Of a stretch of DNA of 8,392 nucleotides, positions 1 through 6,519 are shown piece after piece. The DNA comes from Desulfobulbus sp. (GTDB lineage Bacteria > Desulfobacterota > Desulfobulbia > Desulfobulbales > Desulfobulbaceae). Numbering within the stretch: position 1 is the stretch's first letter; each line of letters begins with the position of its first letter. A program made the position numbers and the translations under genes. The stretch is taken from assembly GCA_011051825.1 (NCBI GenBank), contig DRKH01000199.1:1-8392 (forward strand), written 5' to 3'. A model generated the notes under the pieces. That model was not told the DNA's origin, searched no databases, and saw nothing but the letters and a program-made list of their open reading frames with translations.

Positions 1-1
1 C

Positions 2-400
2 CCCCTGCCCTGTCCTCTGATCTTCTATGAATCACCCCATCGAATTCAGCGCAGTCTTGCTGACGCCATGTACGCCCTTGGCGATCGACAGGCCCAGTTT
101 TTTCGCGAACTCACAAAAGTACATGAAGAATGGCGTCAGGGCACATTATCCGAACTCAGCCGGGGTTGTGAAGGGAAAAATCGAGGTGAATTTGTGGTGA
201 TTGTTGACGGAGCCGGTCAGGCTGCACCCGACAAACCTGAAGACATTGATGAACTCATTCTCTGGTATCGTGACCAGCACAATATTTCCCTTAAAAATGC
301 CGTCCAGCAGATAGCTGCAGACCTGGATATTCCACGCACAAAAATATACCAGAGGGCCCTGGCCCTATGGAAAACCGGGCCGACTGAACCTGAACGTTGA
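2..400 (+). CDS. rsmI: 16S rRNA (cytidine-1402-2'-O)-methyltransferase RsmI, C-terminal part (5' cut by window edge)
   Basis: RsmI uses S-adenosylmethionine to methylate the 2'-hydroxyl of C1402 in the 16S rRNA decoding centre; it is cytoplasmic. The reading frame is open from base 2, so the ATG at 68 is internal and the gene begins before the window; about 132 C-terminal residues are present. Visible family hallmarks are LIFYESPHRI at the left edge, then RELTKVHEEW with a following GTLSEL, and GEFVVIVDGAG, which belong to the conserved tetrapyrrole-methylase-fold core. The last 45 or so residues (ELILWYRDQ, then SLKNAVQQIAADL and TKIYQRAL) match the small helical C-terminal domain typical of RsmI. 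The stop is at 398-400; the next gene starts 33 bases later on the same strand, suggesting co-transcription. Family assignment is firm; the missing N-terminus cannot be judged. Confidence 0.93.
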   Translation, partial: PLPCPLIFYESPHRIQRSLADAMYALGDRQAQFFRELTKVHEEWRQGTLSELSRGCEGKNRGEFVVIVDGAGQAAPDKPEDIDELILWYRDQHNISLKNAVQQIAADLDIPRTKIYQRALALWKTGPTEPER

Positions 401-423
401 CCTCCCTTAATCCTCCCTATGAC

Positions 424-428
424 AGGTG
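424..428 (+). promoter_or_regulatory. Ribosome binding site that decides the suhB start
   Basis: AGGTG lies 5 bases before the ATG at 434. The other in-frame ATG, at 419, is preceded by a C/T-rich stretch with no Shine-Dalgarno match. The ATG at 434 is therefore the better start. Confidence 0.5.
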
Positions 429-433
429 TCCTT

Positions 434-1252
434 ATGAACAGACTGGATTTTCTAAAAAAACAATGTTCCAATCCCGAACTCAGCCCGCTGCTCCAGGCGG
501 CAGGACGTGCAGCCTTGACCGCCGGATTAATTTTAAAAGAACTGTATGGCCGGCCCCACACCATTACCATGAAAGGGGAAATCAACCTGGTTACCGAAGC
601 CGACATTGCCGCTGAAACCGCTATTGTCGCCTCCCTGCAGGAAGATGCTCCGGACATCGCAATCATGGCTGAGGAGTCTGCCGGGGAAAACCCCAAACAG
701 CCGGATGGCCGGGTCTGGGTTATCGACCCGCTTGACGGGACCACCAATTTTGCCCATGGCTTTCCTATTTTTGCCGTTTCCATAGCCCTGATGGAAAACG
801 GCGTCATAATGCTGGGTGTTATTTACTGCCCGCTGCAGGATGAACTGTTCTGTTGCTGGCGCGGCGGTGGCTCATGGCTCAACGACAAAAAAATCCAGGT
901 AACAGAGACGGAATTTCTTGTCCAGGCCCTGGTGGCTACCGGTTTTCCCTATGATATCCACGCAAAGCTTGACCAGGTAATGGCACAGATGCGTACGATC
1001 CTGCCCAAGGTCCGGGATATCCGACGGGCCGGGGCAGCTGCGGTTGACCTTGCCTATGTTGCCTGCGGGCGACTCGATGGTTTCTGGGAGATGGACCTCA
1101 AGCCCTGGGATACCGCGGCAGGCTGGCTCCTGGTTGAAGAGGCCGGCGGCAAGGTTACCGATTTTGCAGGCAAGGCCTACTCTCCGTTTTACCCGGAAAT
1201 CCTTGCCGGTAATGCACGACTGCACCCTCTCCTTTGTGAGCAGCTTGGGTGA
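434..1252 (+). CDS. suhB: Inositol-1-monophosphatase family protein, SuhB-like
   Basis: A Mg2+-dependent phosphatase that releases phosphate from inositol 1-phosphate or related sugar phosphates; in enterobacteria SuhB also takes part in rRNA antitermination and ribosome biogenesis. The 272-residue length is normal. The metal-site motifs are intact: KGEINLVTEAD (47-57), the glutamates at 80-81, WVIDPLDGTTNF (95-106, with Asp98 and Asp101 as ligands) and KPWDTAAGWLLVEEAGG (223-239, with Asp226). There is no signal peptide or membrane segment, so it is cytoplasmic. An ATG at 419 would add five residues but lacks a ribosome site. It follows rsmI by 33 bases, and its TGA overlaps the GTG of the transporter. 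Family is certain; whether the in vivo role is inositol metabolism, rRNA transcription or dephosphorylation of another sugar phosphate cannot be read from sequence. Confidence 0.92.
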   Translation: MNRLDFLKKQCSNPELSPLLQAAGRAALTAGLILKELYGRPHTITMKGEINLVTEADIAAETAIVASLQEDAPDIAIMAEESAGENPKQPDGRVWVIDPLDGTTNFAHGFPIFAVSIALMENGVIMLGVIYCPLQDELFCCWRGGGSWLNDKKIQVTETEFLVQALVATGFPYDIHAKLDQVMAQMRTILPKVRDIRRAGAAAVDLAYVACGRLDGFWEMDLKPWDTAAGWLLVEEAGGKVTDFAGKAYSPFYPEILAGNARLHPLLCEQLG

Positions 1253-2205
1253 ACACAAGACAGTTGAACGGACCGCCCCGATGGCGCATCCACCTGCTTA
1301 TGCTGCTGACGGCCACCCTGGTCTCAACCTCCTTTACAGTGGGCAAGGCTATTGCCGACGGCATGGACCCGACTGTTCTGACCCTGATCCGGTTTTCCTG
1401 TGCCACTCTGCTGTTCCTGCCCTACGTTCAGAAAAAATACCGGATCACGCGGCCGAATCCGGTAACTTTCCTGCGCTACAGCGTGATCAGTCTTGCACTG
1501 GTTGGTTTCTTCATTCTCATGTTTGCCGCCCTCCAATACACCACCGCGCTCAACACCGGGGTTATTTTTACCCTTGTTCCGGGAATATCAGGGTTGTACA
1601 GCATGATTCTGCTGTCCGAGCGACTGGGGCGTAACCGGCTGCTGGCCCTGGTGCTTGCCATGATCGGGGCGATCTGGGTCCTTTTTCACGGCAACCCGGC
1701 TAACCTGATGGCCATGGAGCTCAACCGTGGAGACCTTCTCTTTTTCTGTGGATGCCTGCTGATGGCGCTCTATACGCCCCTGGTTAAACTCTTTTACCGG
1801 GGCGAACCCATGGCGGTTATGACATTCTGGATTCTGGCGACCGGCTGCGGCTGGCTGCTCCTGATGGCTGCACCAAAGCTTATGACCACCCCATGGACAG
1901 CGATCCGGCCCATGGTCTGGATCGGTATATGGTATCTCGCGGTTTTCTGCACCATTATTACCTTTTTTCTTTCCCAGTGGTCGACCCTCTACCTGGGTCC
2001 GACCAGAGTCATGGCCTATTCGTACCTGTACCCACCGCTCATTCTTCTTATTGACTGGACTCTCGGGCATGGTCTTCCGCCGATACGTACCCTGCCCGGC
2101 GTGTTCCTGATTGGACTGACAATGATCATTGTCCAGAAGGAGTATTCAGGAAACAGGGCGTGCCCTAAAAAAGAGCAGGTTAAGGAGATGGATGTCAGGA
2201 GATGA
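1249..2205 (+). CDS. EamA/DMT-superfamily transporter, 10 predicted membrane helices
   Basis: An inner-membrane permease of the drug/metabolite transporter superfamily; members export or import amino acids, nucleotides, sugars or other small metabolites, and the substrate here cannot be inferred. The 318 residues form about ten hydrophobic segments arranged as two EamA-type halves (roughly residues 13-145 and 158-298). Each half ends with the family pattern: in the first, LQYTTALNTGVIFTLVPGI with an acidic residue shortly after (LLSERLGR); in the second, LGPTRVMAYSYLYPPLILL followed by DWTLGHGLPP. The start is GTG in GTGA, overlapping the suhB stop by four bases, which implies translational coupling; an in-frame ATG at 1300 falls just before the first helix and is less likely. 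The charged C-terminal tail overlaps the end of the convergent glycerate kinase gene. Confidence 0.88.
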   Translation: MNTRQLNGPPRWRIHLLMLLTATLVSTSFTVGKAIADGMDPTVLTLIRFSCATLLFLPYVQKKYRITRPNPVTFLRYSVISLALVGFFILMFAALQYTTALNTGVIFTLVPGISGLYSMILLSERLGRNRLLALVLAMIGAIWVLFHGNPANLMAMELNRGDLLFFCGCLLMALYTPLVKLFYRGEPMAVMTFWILATGCGWLLLMAAPKLMTTPWTAIRPMVWIGIWYLAVFCTIITFFLSQWSTLYLGPTRVMAYSYLYPPLILLIDWTLGHGLPPIRTLPGVFLIGLTMIIVQKEYSGNRACPKKEQVKEMDVRR

Positions 2206-3346
2206 TGGAACGCCGTTGCCCGGCCAGAAAACAGCGGATGACCTGTTCCGTTGTCCTACTGATGGAAGTTTCGGCCTGCGCCATGGCCTCCTTGAGCGAC
2301 ATCGGCCCCGGGCAGAGGCTGAAAACCGCATCCACCCCCTGTTGATGTAACGTTCCCAGATCCGCTCCGACCGATCCGGCCACAACGATGCAGGGTATTT
2401 TTTGTTTTTTTGCCCGTTGCGCCACCCCGGCCGGTGCCTTACCAAAAACAGTCTGAAAATCGATCTGTCCCTCACCGGTCAGAACAAGAGCGGCGCCCTC
2501 CAGTTTTTCGTCCAGGCCCACCAGATCCAGAACCACATCCACACCCGGGCGAAGGGCGGCACCGAGAAAGGCATGGAGACCGGCACCAAGACCACCGGCG
2601 GCCCCTGCGCCGGGAAGATTACGAACATCCAGGCCGAGATCGGCCTGGATCACCCGGGCAAGATGAGTTAAACCGATTTCCAGTTGTTCAACCTGTTCCC
2701 GGCCGGCACCCTTCTGGGGCCCGTACACCCTGGCCGCACCCTGCTCACCAAGCAGAGGATTTTCCACATCACAAACGGCTTCGATGACAGTATCACCGAT
2801 CCTGGGGTCCAGGCCCGACAGATCAATATGAACAATATCCTGTAATGCTCCGCCAACCGGTGAAACAGGACGGCCTGCGGCATCAAGAAAAAGCGCACCA
2901 AGGGCCGTTGCCATGCCGATACCACCATCGCAGGTGGCACTGCCGCCGATACCGACCCCGATCTTCCGCACCCCTAGATCCAGAGCGGCAAGAATCAGTT
3001 CGCCGGTGCCAAGCGTTGTTGTCAGGACCGGATCCCGCATGTCTTCGGGCAGCAGGGCAAGACCGGATGCCAGGGCCATCTCAATGGCGGCAAATGAAAG
3101 TTCCGGGACATGACAGAATTCCGATTCAACAAGTTCAAACCGGGGACCGGTGACAAGAAGTCTGTACCGCTTGCCCTGCAGGGCATCCAGAGCAACGGCA
3201 ACCAGACCGTCACCGCCATCGGCGACCGGAACCAGCTCAATTTGCACATCAGGCCAGGCCATGCGAATCCCCGCTGCCATCGACTCAGCGGCATGACGTG
3301 CAGTCATTGAACCCTTAAAGGCGTTTGGTGCTACAACTATCTTCAT
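2195..3346 (-). CDS. Glycerate kinase, class II (GarK/GlxK type)
   Basis: Phosphorylates D-glycerate with ATP; this family (glycerate 2-kinase in E. coli GarK/GlxK) yields 2-phosphoglycerate, which feeds lower glycolysis. The 383-residue length matches the roughly 380 residues usual for the family. Conserved blocks run in order: VVAPNAFKGSMTA at the N-terminus (4-16, the 'P-x-x-FKGS' signature), VPVADGGDG (39-47), GIGGSATCDGGIGMATALGA (132-151), GAGAAGGLGAGL (246-257) and LVLTGEGQIDFQTVFGKAP (287-305). It is soluble and cytoplasmic. ATG at 3346 is the only sensible start because the signature begins at once; no strong Shine-Dalgarno is visible. The 3' end overlaps the convergent transporter by 11 bp. 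Upstream lies a 145-bp repeat that separates it from pyruvate kinase; before that insertion the two kinase genes would have been about 37 bp apart. Which of garK or glxK it corresponds to cannot be decided. Confidence 0.93.
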   Translation of the reverse strand: MKIVVAPNAFKGSMTARHAAESMAAGIRMAWPDVQIELVPVADGGDGLVAVALDALQGKRYRLLVTGPRFELVESEFCHVPELSFAAIEMALASGLALLPEDMRDPVLTTTLGTGELILAALDLGVRKIGVGIGGSATCDGGIGMATALGALFLDAAGRPVSPVGGALQDIVHIDLSGLDPRIGDTVIEAVCDVENPLLGEQGAARVYGPQKGAGREQVEQLEIGLTHLARVIQADLGLDVRNLPGAGAAGGLGAGLHAFLGAALRPGVDVVLDLVGLDEKLEGAALVLTGEGQIDFQTVFGKAPAGVAQRAKKQKIPCIVVAGSVGADLGTLHQQGVDAVFSLCPGPMSLKEAMAQAETSISRTTEQVIRCFLAGQRRSIIS

Positions 3347-3363
3347 TCCACAGCCGCATTATA

Positions 3364-3371
3364 AAAGATAC
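3364..3371. repeat. Left target-site duplication of repeat copy 1
   Basis: AAAGATAC occurs here and again at 3517-3524, directly abutting both ends of the 145-bp repeat. A perfect 8-bp direct repeat at exactly the TIR borders is what transposition would leave. Confidence 0.55.
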
Positions 3372-3516
3372 GTAAGTGTTCAGGGGGACTGCACGGAGTC
3401 TCGTCCCTCGCTTACCTCTTCGCACGGTCGCGCCTGCACGAATCTACGGCACTCCTGCTCACTTACAGGTTTAAGGTAGATGAAAACACATAGTTACAAA
3501 TCCTGTGACCAGTTAC
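3372..3516. mobile_element. MITE-like non-coding repeat, copy 1 (145 bp)
   Basis: A short non-coding element between pyruvate kinase and glycerate kinase. Its ends are imperfect inverted repeats: the left 16 bases read GTAAGTGTTCAGGGGG and the right end, on the other strand, reads GTAACTGGTCACAGGA, matching at 11 of 16 positions. An exact 8-bp direct repeat flanks it. Inside, GTAAGTG (3372-3378) also pairs with CACTTAC (3460-3466), giving further folding potential. CGGAGTCTC (3394-3402), CGCTTACCT (3409-3417) and a 21-base block at 3433-3453 recur, inverted, at the right edge of the window in copy 2. No reading frame of note is present, so any movement would depend on a transposase elsewhere. 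The family is not one I can name. A structured intergenic repeat that is not mobile is the alternative, but the flanking duplication argues for transposition. Confidence 0.6.
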
Positions 3517-3524
3517 AAAGATAC
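3517..3524. repeat. Right target-site duplication of repeat copy 1
   Basis: Second copy of AAAGATAC, immediately after the right terminal repeat and 12 bases from the end of the pyruvate kinase gene. Confidence 0.55.
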
Positions 3525-3536
3525 ATGCCGCGCAGC

Positions 3537-4970
3537 TCATGACAAAGGAATAATTTCCATTTTGTGATTGGCGGCGGGGTGAGCAGGCGAAGGACCTTCT
3601 GTCTGGATAATATAGCTGCCGGACAGGGAAAATTCATGGGCATAGTCTTGTGCATACTCGGTCCAGTCCTCGGGATGAACACTCTCCAGAATCGAATGCA
3701 CCCCATAGGAAAAGAGCAGTTCACGGCAGGTCTTTTCACTGGCACTGACGGCCAGAATCCATGACGATAATCGAAATCTGGTCAGGCTGCGGGCCGTATG
3801 ACCGCTGGCGGTCGGGGCAAGAATTGCCGCCGTACTCTCCAGATCATCCATAATGGATTCAACACTTTTAGTGATTGAATCAACCATACCGGCCCTGGAC
3901 AACGGCGTATTCAGACATTGCAGAGCACGTTCAAAATGTTTAGGTGGACGATGTGGTTCTGTGGCAGCGGCAATCTTTGCCAGCATCCGGACCGATTCCA
4001 GCGGATAGTCGCCCATGGCCGATTCTTCTGAGAGCATGACACAGTCGCTGCCGTCTAAAATAGCATTGGCCACGTCCGTGGCCTCGGCCCTGGTGGGCCT
4101 GCGGTTGCGGGTCATGGATTCCAGCATCTGGGTAGCAGTGATGACCGGCTTTGCCTGCAGATTGGCCCTGCGGGTAATAAATTTCTGGGCGACAGCTATT
4201 CGTTCAATGGGAATTTCAACCCCCAGGTCGCCGCGGGCAACCATGATACCGTCGGATGCATTCAGAATTTCATCTATATTCTCGAGGACCTTTGACCGCT
4301 CAATTTTGGCAATGATAAACGGATTAAACCCCATATCACGGGCCGCCTGCCGGACTTCTTCAATATCGGCAGCACAGTTGACAAACGACTGACTGATCGC
4401 ATCTACCCCCTGCTCCAGGGCAAACTGCATGCACTCACGGTCTCTGGGCGTAAAAACACTGACCCCCAGGTCAACACCGGGCAGATTGAGGCCCTTTCTC
4501 GAACGAAGTTCTCCGCCGACCACAACAGTACAGACGATATCCGCTCCCTGGACCCGCTCAACCCGAAGCTGAATCAGGCCGTCGGAAAGAAAGAGCGTGT
4601 TACCCGGCTGAACGGCACGGGGCAAGGTCTTCAACGTAATTGAAACCCGTTGGCGGTTTCCGACAACATCATCACTTGTCAGAATAAACCGTTCATCCTT
4701 GCGCAGGTAGACCGGCTCCTGTTCAAAGCGACCTATCCGCATCTTGGGACCGGGAAGATCTGCCATGATGGCCACCCTTTTCCCGGTTTTGTCGGCAGCT
4801 GCACGAATTGTACTGATCACCTCGCCGTGACCGGAAAAGTCACCGTGAGAAAAATTCAACCGCGCCACATTCATCCCTGCTTCAATCATCTGTTCAATCA
4901 TTGCATAGGAATCAGATGCAGGACCGATCGTGCAGACAAGTTTAGTTTTATTCTCCGGTAGTGTTTGCAT
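3537..4970 (-). CDS. pyk: Pyruvate kinase
   Basis: Transfers phosphate from phosphoenolpyruvate to ADP, giving pyruvate and ATP, the last step of glycolysis; cytoplasmic, usually a tetramer. The 477 residues cover the whole fold: barrel start KLVCTIGPAS (10-19) and NVARLNFSHG (34-43), small B domain around 76-170, then the active site IIAKIERSKVLENIDEI (219-235, Lys222 and Glu224), GIMVARGDLGVEIP (241-254, Asp248) and KPVITATQMLESM (274-286). Residues 360-477 form the C domain, with PTASGHTAR (386-394) at the usual phosphate-binding loop. At the monovalent-cation site the sequence is DLPGPKMRI (71-79), with Lys where potassium-dependent enzymes have Glu. The start ATG at 4970 puts the TIGPAS motif at the normal distance; no strong ribosome site is seen. 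It begins 25 bases after the lipoprotein gene, so co-transcription is likely. Confidence 0.96.
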   Translation of the reverse strand: MQTLPENKTKLVCTIGPASDSYAMIEQMIEAGMNVARLNFSHGDFSGHGEVISTIRAAADKTGKRVAIMADLPGPKMRIGRFEQEPVYLRKDERFILTSDDVVGNRQRVSITLKTLPRAVQPGNTLFLSDGLIQLRVERVQGADIVCTVVVGGELRSRKGLNLPGVDLGVSVFTPRDRECMQFALEQGVDAISQSFVNCAADIEEVRQAARDMGFNPFIIAKIERSKVLENIDEILNASDGIMVARGDLGVEIPIERIAVAQKFITRRANLQAKPVITATQMLESMTRNRRPTRAEATDVANAILDGSDCVMLSEESAMGDYPLESVRMLAKIAAATEPHRPPKHFERALQCLNTPLSRAGMVDSITKSVESIMDDLESTAAILAPTASGHTARSLTRFRLSSWILAVSASEKTCRELLFSYGVHSILESVHPEDWTEYAQDYAHEFSLSGSYIIQTEGPSPAHPAANHKMEIIPLS

Positions 4971-4995
4971 AGCAGTATTCAGCCGTCAGGTTAAA

Positions 4996-5613
4996 TTAAC
5001 GAAGCACACCTTTTTTTTTCATATCCGCCGTCAGTACCCCAACCACCCGGTCAAAATCCGTCCGCAGAAGTTTCGGATTCAGGGCCTCTGACCGGGCACT
5101 CCAGACCAGACGGGCGGAAGCGACATCATACAGATTGGATTCCAGGCGAACAACAGTACGGGTTGAATCAACCGGGGGTGTGTAGACTGCCCGATAGGTC
5201 TGCCCATAATACCCATACATACCGCCGTAAAACCCACTTGGTTCAAAATGGAGGGTTCCCGGATGAGTGTAGGTTGTGGAGGTAACGTCAACGACATGGG
5301 TAATCAGAACCGAGGAAGCCCCGGCCTTTTGAATTGCAGCCTGGACCGCCTCTCGATCCGGTTGCGGAACCCTGCCCATGACCTTATGGTTGGCCATGGC
5401 ATGAACACCGATTCGGGAAAAATGATCGACAAAGACATTTTCCCAGAGCTTTGAACTTGCCTCGCTCCTGCTCAACCCGATAACCAGAATATCCCCGGCA
5501 GAATATTCTTTTTGTGACGGGTCAACCCAGGAAGATATAATCTTGGCCTTCGGGCTGCAGGAGGAAAGACCGGACAGAAGAAGGACAATGCACAGCAGAT
5601 GTATCAATTTCAA
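4996..5613 (-). CDS. Putative lipoprotein, DUF4136-like
   Basis: Function unknown. With the TTG at 5613 as start, the 205-residue product opens with a textbook lipoprotein signal, MKLIHLLCIVLLLSGLSSC, with Cys19 in the lipobox LSSC, so it is probably lipid-anchored in the cell envelope. A GGAG lies 10 bases before this TTG. A longer frame from another TTG at 5709 would overlap the channel gene by 53 bases and bury the signal peptide, so it is less likely. The mature part begins KIISSWVDPSQKEYSAGDILVIGL, has a Gly/Tyr-rich stretch (GFYGGMYGYYGQTY, 127-140) and ends in VVRLESNLYDVASARLVWS. This arrangement resembles DUF4136-type lipoproteins; that match is from memory and moderate. A run of nine A's encodes three lysines near the C-terminus. 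It sits between the ion channel (43-base gap) and pyruvate kinase (25-base gap). Confidence 0.72.
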   Translation of the reverse strand: MKLIHLLCIVLLLSGLSSCSPKAKIISSWVDPSQKEYSAGDILVIGLSRSEASSKLWENVFVDHFSRIGVHAMANHKVMGRVPQPDREAVQAAIQKAGASSVLITHVVDVTSTTYTHPGTLHFEPSGFYGGMYGYYGQTYRAVYTPPVDSTRTVVRLESNLYDVASARLVWSARSEALNPKLLRTDFDRVVGVLTADMKKKGVLR

Positions 5614-5623
5614 GGGAAAGAAA

Positions 5624-5627
5624 CTCC
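5624..5627 (-). promoter_or_regulatory. Ribosome binding site for the lipoprotein TTG start
   Basis: GGAG on the minus strand (CTCC on plus), 10 bases before the TTG at 5613. It supports the short start that places the lipoprotein signal peptide at the N-terminus. Confidence 0.4.
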
Positions 5628-5656
5628 ATAAAACGATCGTATTGTTTAGAGACAGA

Positions 5657-6331
5657 TCACTTGTCTCCGCCAAACTCCTGCGCGACCTGTATTCCGACAA
5701 ATCTTGCAACCAGAACCGCCATGAAAAACTGACCGATAATCGCCTCTATCTGGCAGAAAGCTGTAGCGAATCTGTTCTGCGGTAAAATATCTCCATAGCC
5801 GAGTGTTGTCAGAGTAACGAAACTGAAATATTGGAAATAATGAAGATTCTCGGAAGGGGTTACGGCGCCTGTAAGCAATGTCCCGGTGAATGAGCCGGGG
5901 TGCAGAAGCTCCAGAAGATAATATAGACTACCCCATAACATACCAAAGATCAGATATAAACACAGTGCCCCTGAAATCAGAGCCGGTGTTATAGTACGTG
6001 TAGTAAATATCAATCGTGCCAGGGAATAGGCAAGTAATCCCAGGTAGAGACAAAGAATCATGGAACTGGCCTGATGCGAAAAAGAAACCAGTTCAAAGAC
6101 ATCAACCCAGAACAGAACAAGGGTCACCCCCATCAGGACGAGGATAAGGGTAAACATTTTGCTCTGCCGGTTCACGGCGTAACCCGCAGAAAAAAGGACG
6201 GCACTCATCATCAGGTTGACCAGGATGTGCATTGAGGGCTTTGCCGCAAAAAACGGACCGACAAGCAGGTACAACAACAGCCAGACAAGTAGATTATGGA
6301 AACTCCATGAGCGGACACGAACTCTTTTCAT
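5657..6331 (-). CDS. Six-helix potassium-channel-like protein (Ion_trans_2 pore)
   Basis: Probably forms a cation-selective pore in the inner membrane. The 224 residues have a basic N-terminus (KRVRVR) and about six hydrophobic segments near 13-30, 35-52, 59-78, 88-108, 115-140 and 189-213. Between the last two lies a pore helix ending in TTLGYGD (175-181), the selectivity-filter signature of K+ channels, followed by the usual ILPQNRFAT linker. None of the first four helices carries the regular arginine ladder of a voltage sensor, and there is no RCK/TrkA-N or cyclic-nucleotide domain after the pore; the protein stops about a dozen residues past the last helix. Gating is therefore unexplained. 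The ATG at 6331 gives a sensible topology, though its upstream region shows no clear ribosome site. The lipoprotein gene follows after 43 bases. Confidence 0.88.
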   Translation of the reverse strand: MKRVRVRSWSFHNLLVWLLLYLLVGPFFAAKPSMHILVNLMMSAVLFSAGYAVNRQSKMFTLILVLMGVTLVLFWVDVFELVSFSHQASSMILCLYLGLLAYSLARLIFTTRTITPALISGALCLYLIFGMLWGSLYYLLELLHPGSFTGTLLTGAVTPSENLHYFQYFSFVTLTTLGYGDILPQNRFATAFCQIEAIIGQFFMAVLVARFVGIQVAQEFGGDK

Positions 6332-6519
6332 ATATCGAAATAATCAACGGAAATGAGACATCCTCAGTTACAGGCAACGAGCACTGGCCGAGGATGAAGC
6401 GGAATGGAAGCCTCCTGCAGGGTATGGAATTGAGTATTTGTACTATCTGTACTATCATAACCGCCCGGCGAACCTCCTCTGCTGGCGGATTTGCCACACG
6501 AACCAGGAGAACAGATTTT
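6332..6519. other. 188-bp intergenic gap between ispA and the channel gene
   Basis: No supportable gene. It contains an exact 9-bp tandem duplication (TGTACTATC at 6439-6447 and 6448-6456). On the minus strand, an AGGAGG precedes a 54-codon frame that runs into the channel gene and looks like chance. A 5-bp CCGCC/GGCGG pair is too weak to call a terminator. A promoter for the channel-lipoprotein-pyk group may lie here, but no convincing -35/-10 pair is visible. Confidence 0.4.

Noticed and set aside
217..807. Minus-strand open frame of 196 codons opposite rsmI and suhB
   Set aside because: Antisense to two well-supported genes, low-complexity Ser/Ala-rich translation and no recognisable motif.
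3358..3363. Perfect TATAAT on the minus strand just before the glycerate kinase start
   Set aside because: No -35-like hexamer lies 16-18 bases upstream, and the message would have a leader of only about five bases. One six-base match in an A/T-rich patch is weak evidence.
3492..3519. AGTTACAAA twice, 19 bases apart, as a separate tandem repeat or CRISPR-like unit
   Set aside because: Only two short copies. The second is made of the element end plus the first bases of the target duplication, so it is better explained as part of the repeat boundary.
6355..6371. GTAACTG on the minus strand, possibly a third end of the MITE-like family
   Set aside because: The match stops after seven bases, and there is no partner end, internal block or flanking duplication nearby.
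6294..6459. Minus-strand 54-codon frame after an AGGAGG in the ispA-channel gap
   Set aside because: The spacing from AGGAGG to ATG is too long (14 bases), the product has no family features, and it runs into the channel coding sequence.
6460..6490. CCGCC/GGCGG inverted pair downstream of ispA as a terminator
   Set aside because: Only a 5-bp stem with a loop of about 20 bases and no T-run directly after it on the ispA strand.
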